Part shown: one piece after another, positions 58,871 to 64,000 of the stretch
How the letters are laid out: the number at the start of each line of letters is the position of its first letter
Position numbering within the stretch: the stretch's first letter is position 1
Assembly (NCBI RefSeq): GCF_000718025.1
Contig: NZ_JODS01000016.1
Location: 1-64,000, forward strand
Direction: 5' to 3'
From: Kitasatospora purpeofusca
Lineage (GTDB): Bacteria > Actinomycetota > Actinomycetes > Streptomycetales > Streptomycetaceae
Length of the DNA: 64,000 nt
Position numbers and translations under genes: made by a program
Notes under the pieces: model-generated
What the model was told of the DNA's origin: nothing
Database searches by the model: none
The model's input: only the letters and a program-made list of their open reading frames with translations

Positions 58871-59881
58871 GTGGCCCGTACGACACCCGAGCGGCCGGTG
58901 GACGTGGAGGGCCTCTTCCCGGAACTGGCCCGGTACCGGCGGACCGCCACTCGCCTGCACCCCAGGCCCGGGGTCCCCGGCGTGCGGGACAGTTCCGTGG
59001 GCGGGCCGATGCTCTGGCCGGCCGACGAGCCGTGGCCGGTGTGTACGCACCCGCACAAGCGGAGCTCGGGCGAGCGGGTGGAGAACGTCCGGCTCAAGCG
59101 TCGGATCCGGGCGGAGGCCTGGCGGCGCACCCCGGAGCCGGGAGTCGGGCCCGGACTGACGGACGCCGAACGGGAGGTCCTGGCCTCGCTGAAGCGCGGG
59201 CGCCACGCCCCGTGGCTGGCGAACACCGACCCGATCCCCCTTCTGGCAGTCGCCCAGCTCTACCGGAAGGACGTGCCCGACCTGTTCGGCGGGCCGGTCG
59301 ACTGCGACGTGCTCCAGGTGTTCTGGTGCCCCTTCAACGCCCACGGGACCGGCCACCAGTTGGCGCTGGACCTGCGCTGGCGCCGTTCCGCCGACGTCCG
59401 TGAGGTACTGGCCGAGCAGCCGGAGCCGGTGGTGGTCGGTGCTCCGGGGTACGTGCTCGACCCCTGTGTCCTGCACCCGGAGCAGGTGGTGGAGCACCAG
59501 TACATCGATCTGCTTCCCGACCGTCTGCGCCGGCGCATAGAGAAGTGGGAGGTACCCGAGGACGAGCGCGAGCCGGACGACGTCGGTTACCGGAGCGACC
59601 TCTCGATCGCCCCGGGCTGGAAGGTCGGCGGATTCGCCTCCTGGCACGTGACGGATCCGGCACCCATGGACTGCGAATGCGGACAGCCCATGGAACCTCT
59701 CCTCACCATCGCCAGCTACGAGTGCGACAGCTTCAGCAGCAGCTGGGTCCCGGTGGAGGACCGGGCGACGCTGGAGGGAGCGATCGGGGCGACGTCCGTC
59801 CTCGTGAGCCGTGACGGGATCCTGTACGTCTTCGTGTGCCCCCGGAATCCCGGCCACCCCCACCGGCTCAGCCTTCAGTGA
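58871..59881 (+). CDS. DUF1963 (YwqG-like) protein
   Basis: 336 aa soluble protein. SSVGGPMLWPADEPWPVCTH, PLLAVAQLYRKDVPDL, DVLQVFWCPFNAH and WKVGGFASWHVTDPAPMDCE are typical of DUF1963, a family of unknown function related to B. subtilis YwqG. The closing part has a CxC pair and VFVCPRNPGHPHRLS. GTG 58871 with GAGAGGA upstream. A strong terminator follows. Confidence 0.88.
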   Translation: MARTTPERPVDVEGLFPELARYRRTATRLHPRPGVPGVRDSSVGGPMLWPADEPWPVCTHPHKRSSGERVENVRLKRRIRAEAWRRTPEPGVGPGLTDAEREVLASLKRGRHAPWLANTDPIPLLAVAQLYRKDVPDLFGGPVDCDVLQVFWCPFNAHGTGHQLALDLRWRRSADVREVLAEQPEPVVVGAPGYVLDPCVLHPEQVVEHQYIDLLPDRLRRRIEKWEVPEDEREPDDVGYRSDLSIAPGWKVGGFASWHVTDPAPMDCECGQPMEPLLTIASYECDSFSSSWVPVEDRATLEGAIGATSVLVSRDGILYVFVCPRNPGHPHRLSLQ

Positions 59882-59915
59882 CACAACACGGCACGAACCC
59901 CTGACACGTTGCCAT

Positions 59916-59952
59916 CCCGTGCCCCGACCGGATCTTCCGGTCGGGGCACGGG
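59916..59952 (+). terminator. Strong terminator after the DUF1963 gene
   Basis: A perfect 16-bp inverted repeat (59916-59931 and 59937-59952) with a 5-base loop lies 35 bases past the stop codon. Confidence 0.9.
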
Positions 59953-60049
59953 GCGTTCTGCGCCCGTGCGTCCGGCCGTTGTGCGCCGTGGGGACGGGGG
60001 ATGTGCGCTGGGGGCGAAGTCGGCGTCCTCTCCGCTGGAAGGGTTGGTC

Positions 60050-60985
60050 GTGTTCCCGATCAGCTCTCACAGGAGTCAACTCGTGCACATCCACACCGCA
60101 GTGGGCCGGCGGCTCGTCGCCCTCCTCCTCGCGCTCGGTCTGGCGCTCGGCCTGTCGCAGGCGGCGTCGGCGCCGGCCGCGCACGCCGATCCCAGCGGTT
60201 CGATCACCAAGTTCGACTGGGACATCGGCGACCTCGAATGGGGCGGCGAGGCCGCGCACTCGAACTACTGGTACGCCATCGACCAGCTCCACCGGATCAG
60301 CGGCCACGACATCCCCAACCACCCCGAGGTCGCCTCCCAGCTCGACGAGACGACGCTGCTGCCGACCCGCCTGGTCGAAGCCCGCATCCTCACGCACGGG
60401 CAGTACCGCGGATCGCTCTACTGGTGGGCGGACAACCTCTACTTCGCCGGCTTCTACCAGCCGGCGTACGACAACCACCCGGGCACCCACTACGGTTTCC
60501 CGGACGTCTGGCCCACCGAGTTCCAGCAGGTCACCCACAGCGTCAACTTCCAGCGCCTGCCCTGGGACGGCAACTACTCGCGGCTGCCCGGCGGCGGCAC
60601 GGGCGAGCGGGCCGGGCGGGCCATCGGCTACGCCAACCTCACCAACGCCCTCACCAGCATCGCGACCGCGGCCACCCGCCTCCAGCGCGACTCGAACGGC
60701 TTCGCCCGCGAGATGGTGACGATCATCCAGGCGACCTCCGAGGCGGCCCGTTTCGGTCGCATCTTCGACAACGTCCGGGGCAACATCCGCAACTACACCT
60801 CGAACGCCATGGGCCCGGAGAACGTCGACCTCCAGCAGCACTGGGACGACGCCTCGACGTTCGTGTACCGGCGGCTGAGCGGCCAGACGCCGACGTTCAG
60901 CATCAGCGGCCGGACGTTCCAGACGCTGGCGGCCTTCCTCGCCTACGTCGGCTACATGGAGCTCCACGCCAAGGTGCCCCGCTGA
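60050..60985 (+). CDS. Secreted ribosome-inactivating protein, ricin A-chain fold
   Basis: 311 aa. Signal peptide with GRRLVALLLALGLALGLSQ and cleavage near AHADPSG. The mature part follows the ricin A-chain plan: LYWWADNLYFAGFYQP (Tyr-rich substrate pocket), a central helix, then VTIIQATSEAARFGRIFD with the catalytic Glu 231 and Arg 234 of the ExxRF motif, and LQQHWDDAS with Trp 265 at the place of ricin Trp 211. Such rRNA N-glycosidases remove one adenine from the sarcin-ricin loop. There is no B-chain lectin. GTG 60050 has GGAAGG 7 bases upstream; 60083 is an alternative. Related proteins are known in a few Streptomyces. It is monocistronic and lies between terminators, so the toxin is probably a secreted weapon. 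Confidence 0.9.
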   Translation: MFPISSHRSQLVHIHTAVGRRLVALLLALGLALGLSQAASAPAAHADPSGSITKFDWDIGDLEWGGEAAHSNYWYAIDQLHRISGHDIPNHPEVASQLDETTLLPTRLVEARILTHGQYRGSLYWWADNLYFAGFYQPAYDNHPGTHYGFPDVWPTEFQQVTHSVNFQRLPWDGNYSRLPGGGTGERAGRAIGYANLTNALTSIATAATRLQRDSNGFAREMVTIIQATSEAARFGRIFDNVRGNIRNYTSNAMGPENVDLQQHWDDASTFVYRRLSGQTPTFSISGRTFQTLAAFLAYVGYMELHAKVPR

Positions 60986-61002
60986 TCGGGGGATTCCACG
61001 GC

Positions 61003-61033
61003 CTCCCCCTGGGCCGAGGCCGGCCCGGGGGAG
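61003..61033 (+). terminator. Hairpin after the ribosome-inactivating protein gene
   Basis: An inverted repeat (61003-61015 and 61022-61033, one bulged base) lies 18 bases after the stop. Confidence 0.6.
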
Positions 61034-61279
61034 CCAGGTGACCACGCCGTACCGCCGTGCTCCGCCGCACCGGTGCACCGGTGCACCCGTGGGCAAGCCC
61101 GGTGCAGCCAGGGAGCACTCGGGACCCGGCCGGCTGGCTACCGTCGGCCCTGTCCGCAGCCACTCCGGCAGACCGCGGCAGACCGCGGCAGACCCCGGCG
61201 CCGGTCCCGCCGCGCCCCGGCGGCCGGGACCGGCACGACCCGGACCGCACCTCTCCTCCACCCCATCGGAACAGGGACC

Positions 61280-61990
61280 ATGACGACCAGTGAGAGTTCC
61301 CCGGCCGGAGCGCCGGACGGCCGGCGCTTCGAGCCCGATCTGCGCGGCATGACCCGGATCAACCTGCGGCCGATCGCGTCGCCGATGCCGCTCGGGTTCT
61401 ACACGGTCGGGATCGCCTCGGTGATGGTCGGCTGCTTCCAGCTCGGCGTCTTCGAGGACGGCGCCCGGCGGGCGGTGGGCCTGGCGATCCTGCCCGCGTT
61501 CGTCCTGCAACTGGTGGTGGCGGTGTTCGCCCTCGGTGCCCGGGACGTCCTGGCGGCCACCCTGATGGCCTGCTTCTCCGGTCTCTGGCTGGCGAGTTCG
61601 CTCGTCCTGGTGGTGGATCCGGTCGGCGGGACCCGCGTCCTGGGCGTGCTGAACGCCACCTTCGCGCTGTTCGCCCTGATGATGGCGGCGGTCGCGGGCC
61701 GCAAGCGGGCGCTCTGGCTGGTGCTGTGCACCGCGGTGCCCCGGTTCGCGGTGGCCGCGCTCTCCAACCTGACCGGCCTCGCCCCGCTGGGCACCCTCTC
61801 CGGCGCGCTCGGGCTGCTGCTCGCGGCCGTGGCCCTCTACACGGCGTTCGCGCTGATGCTGGAGGACATGAGGGGCGAGGAGGTCCTGCCGATCGGCCGC
61901 AGCGGTCCCGCCCACCACGCGGTGGAGGGCGGCCTGACGGTCCAGCTGCGCGACCTCGAACGCCAGGCCGGCGTCCGCCGAACCCTCTGA
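61280..61990 (+). CDS. Six-TM membrane protein, AceTr (YaaH/SatP)-like
   Basis: 236 aa with six hydrophobic helices. The N-terminal ...LRPIASPMPLGFYTVGIASV resembles the NPAPLGLxGF signature of the GPR1/FUN34/YaaH acetate-succinate transporters, with Met for the second Pro-associated residue, so the match is partial. The C-terminus is polar. ATG 61280 is preceded by a GGAACAGGGA site. It lies 22 bases before the amidohydrolase gene in the same direction, so transporter and enzyme probably serve one catabolic or detoxification pathway. Confidence 0.75.
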   Translation: MTTSESSPAGAPDGRRFEPDLRGMTRINLRPIASPMPLGFYTVGIASVMVGCFQLGVFEDGARRAVGLAILPAFVLQLVVAVFALGARDVLAATLMACFSGLWLASSLVLVVDPVGGTRVLGVLNATFALFALMMAAVAGRKRALWLVLCTAVPRFAVAALSNLTGLAPLGTLSGALGLLLAAVALYTAFALMLEDMRGEEVLPIGRSGPAHHAVEGGLTVQLRDLERQAGVRRTL

Positions 61991-62012
61991 ACTCCTCCTG
62001 AAAGCGACGATC

Positions 62013-63911
62013 ATGGCTGACTCCATGCCCGTCGGCGGCACTGTGCCCGCTGCCGGTCCGCCCCAGCACCCCGCCGACCTCGTCCTGCGCAACGCCAAGA
62101 TCCACACCGGCGACCGGGCCCGGCCCGAGGCCTCCGCGCTCGCCGTCCGCGACGGCCGCGTCCTCGCCCTCGGGGACGAGCACGCCGTCGCGGCCCACAT
62201 CGGACCGGACACCCGGGTGGTCGACGCTCTGGGCCGGCGGGTCGTGCCCGGCCTCAACGACTCCCATCTGCACGTCATCCGCGGCGGGTTGAACTACGTG
62301 CTGGAACTGCGCTGGGACGGTGTGCGCTCGCTGCGCCAGGGCCTCGCGATGCTCCGCGAGCAGGCCGCCCGTACCCCGAAGGGCCAGTGGATCCGGGTGG
62401 TCGGCGGGTGGACGGCCGAGCAGTTCGCCGAACGCCGGCTGCCCACCCCGGCGGAGCTCAACGCCGTCGCGCCGGACACCCCGGTCTTCGTCCTGCACCT
62501 CTACCAGTCGGCGGTCCTGAACCGGGCCGCCGTGCGCGCGGCCGGATTCACCCGCGACACCCCTGATCCGCGTGGCGGCCAGATCGTCCGGGGCCGGGAC
62601 GGCGAACCCAACGGTGTCCTGCTGGCCGCGCCCGGCGCGCTCGTGCTGTACTCGACCCTGGCGAAGGCGCCCGCGCTGGACGAGGCGGACCGCAAGACCT
62701 CCACCGTGCACTTCCTGCGCGAGCTGAACCGCTTCGGCCTCACCTCGGCGGTGGACGCCGCCGGCGGCTTCCAGAACTTCCCCGACAACTACGCCACCGT
62801 CGTCGAGCTCGCCCGCGAAGGACGACTCACGCTGCGCATCGCCTATCACCTGTTCCCGCAGACGGCCGGACAGGAGCTCGACGACCTGCGTCGCTGGGTC
62901 GAGACGGTCCGCCCGGACGAGGGCGACGAGTGGCTGCGGCTGAACGGCGCGGGGGAGAACCTCACCTGGGCCGCCGCCGACTTCGAGAACTTCAGCGAGC
63001 CCCGTCCCGAGCTGGAGGCCGGCTACGAGGGCCGGTTCGAGCAGGCCGTGCGGCTGCTGATGGAGCACGGCTGGGGCTTCCGGCTGCACGCGACGTACGA
63101 CGAGACGATCCGGCGCGACCTCGCGGTCTTCGAGAAGCTCGCCGCGGACGGGCTCTTCCCGGCCGGCAACCGCTGGCTGTTCGACCACGCCGAGACCGTT
63201 TCCCCGCACAGTCTGGAGCGGATCGCCGCCCTCGGCGGTGCGATCAGCGTGCAGAACCGGATGTCCTTCCAGGGGTCGGCGTTCGTCGACCGCTACGGTG
63301 CCGAGGCCGCCGCCCGGACCCCTCCGGTGACCGAGATGCTGGCGCTCGGCCTGCCGGTCGCGGCCGGCACGGACGCCACCCGGGTCTCCTCCTACAACCC
63401 CTGGGTGGCCCTGCACTGGCTGGTGACCGGGCGGACCGTCGGCGGTCGGGCGCTCTACCCGCCGCAGCGGCTGCTCTCCCGGGAGGGCGCGCTGGAGCTG
63501 TACACCCGCGGCGGCGCCCGGATCACCGGCGAGGAGGAGGTGAAGGGGCTGCTGAAGGAGGGCTTCCTCGCGGACTTCGCGGTGCTCTCCCACGACTACT
63601 TCACCGTCCCGGCGGAGGACATCCCGCACATCGAGGCCGTACTCACCGTGGTGGGCGGCCGGCTCGTCCACGCGGTGGCCGAGTACGAGGGCCTGGACGA
63701 GGCGGCGCCGCCGATCAGCCCCGCCTGGAGCCCGGTCGCCCGCTTCGGCGGCTACCAGGCCTCCCTGCCGCCGTCGGCCTCCGGAGCCCGGCAGGCCGAC
63801 CGCGTGGCCGAGGTGGCGGCCGGCTCCGACGAGCAGTACCGGTGGCGGCTCGCCCGCGGGCTCGAACCCGCCGGCCCGGCCGGGTTCGTCGACCCCTGCT
63901 ACGGGGGCTGA
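62013..63911 (+). CDS. YtcJ-type metal-dependent amidohydrolase
   Basis: 632 aa, amidohydrolase 3 family. DLVLRNAKIHTGDRARPEAS opens the small beta domain, then VPGLNDSHLHVIRGG carries the HxH metal pair. Further metal-site residues are in GFRLHATYDETIRRD, LFDHAETVS and VAAGTDATRVSS (Asp). The C-terminus closes with DFAVLSHDYFTVPAEDI. Such proteins hydrolyse N-acyl or N-formimino compounds; the substrate is unknown. Operon partner of the upstream membrane protein. The last 90 bases of the window hold only short ACCGACC-type repeats. Confidence 0.93.
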   Translation: MADSMPVGGTVPAAGPPQHPADLVLRNAKIHTGDRARPEASALAVRDGRVLALGDEHAVAAHIGPDTRVVDALGRRVVPGLNDSHLHVIRGGLNYVLELRWDGVRSLRQGLAMLREQAARTPKGQWIRVVGGWTAEQFAERRLPTPAELNAVAPDTPVFVLHLYQSAVLNRAAVRAAGFTRDTPDPRGGQIVRGRDGEPNGVLLAAPGALVLYSTLAKAPALDEADRKTSTVHFLRELNRFGLTSAVDAAGGFQNFPDNYATVVELAREGRLTLRIAYHLFPQTAGQELDDLRRWVETVRPDEGDEWLRLNGAGENLTWAAADFENFSEPRPELEAGYEGRFEQAVRLLMEHGWGFRLHATYDETIRRDLAVFEKLAADGLFPAGNRWLFDHAETVSPHSLERIAALGGAISVQNRMSFQGSAFVDRYGAEAAARTPPVTEMLALGLPVAAGTDATRVSSYNPWVALHWLVTGRTVGGRALYPPQRLLSREGALELYTRGGARITGEEEVKGLLKEGFLADFAVLSHDYFTVPAEDIPHIEAVLTVVGGRLVHAVAEYEGLDEAAPPISPAWSPVARFGGYQASLPPSASGARQADRVAEVAAGSDEQYRWRLARGLEPAGPAGFVDPCYGG

Positions 63912-64000
63912 CCTGCCGTCCGTCCGACACCGCTCGACCGACAGACCGAACCTGACCGACCGACCTGACCGACAGACCGAACCCGATCGTCCTCTCCCAA

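Noticed and set aside
1..64000. tRNA, rRNA, riboswitch and replication origin.
   Set aside because: No cloverleaf, rRNA segment, cobalamin-type box or DnaA-box cluster was recognised by eye; a covariance-model scan could still find a small RNA.

Overview
The window is chromosomal DNA of a high-GC actinomycete, most likely a streptomycete (Streptomyces or Kitasatospora). The grounds are very high G/C at third codon positions, frequent GTG and some TTG starts, rare TTA codons confined to accessory genes, paired ECF sigma/anti-sigma genes, a PIG-L deacetylase of the mycothiol type and a modular NRPS/PKS locus. No rRNA, tRNA or CRISPR array was recognised. Every gene assignment comes from reading motifs by eye; nothing was searched.

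Layout. 1-5.8 kb: end of a possible transposase, a DHA2-type MFS exporter, a small unknown, a secreted beta-helix/PKD surface protein and an RsbW-like kinase. 5.9-10.8 kb: a secreted Trp/His nonapeptide-repeat protein, then a SigK-RskA locus (sigma, anti-sigma, membrane molybdopterin oxidoreductase, fasciclin lipoprotein) resembling the mycobacterial SigK regulon, with a SigK-like promoter and two short tandem-repeat arrays. 10.8-18.7 kb: PIG-L deacetylase, secreted M60 peptidase with lectin repeats, a DUF6461/TetR gene wreck, a SigE-family sigma pair, an IS5 remnant and hemB.

18.9-37 kb: a hybrid NRPS-PKS biosynthetic locus. It has an MFS exporter, a threonine-coding NRPS with a dead condensation half, a mycofactocin-type SDR, two type II thioesterases, an AT-less PCP-KS-ACP protein, a free condensation enzyme, an FHA-like/winged-helix regulator, a second A-PCP protein, a PCP-C protein, an aldo-keto reductase and perhaps a neighbouring beta-pore-former-like protein. 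TTA codons in the exporter and in one NRPS suggest bldA control. No dedicated acyltransferase, MbtH protein or TE-terminated module is visible, so assembly would be split over free-standing parts and partners supplied from elsewhere.

37.3-39.4 kb: an arsenic island (arsR, aquaglyceroporin, arsC, decayed arsN-like acetyltransferase). 39.5-53 kb: small accessory genes, including a degenerate half GyrB, a barstar-like protein, a tripeptidyl-peptidase-like hydrolase, an operon carrying five NUDIX domains, and an orphan CdiI-type immunity protein. 53.2-58.7 kb: DUF4331 and TPR genes divergent from a His-rich NicO metal transporter. 58.8-64 kb: DUF1963 protein, a secreted ribosome-inactivating protein (ricin A-chain fold), a membrane protein and a YtcJ-type amidohydrolase.

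The items most worth a second look are the AT-less, TTA-controlled NRPS/PKS locus, the Trp/His repeat protein next to the SigK locus, the secreted ribosome-inactivating protein, and the arsC reading-frame shift in a short repeat tract.
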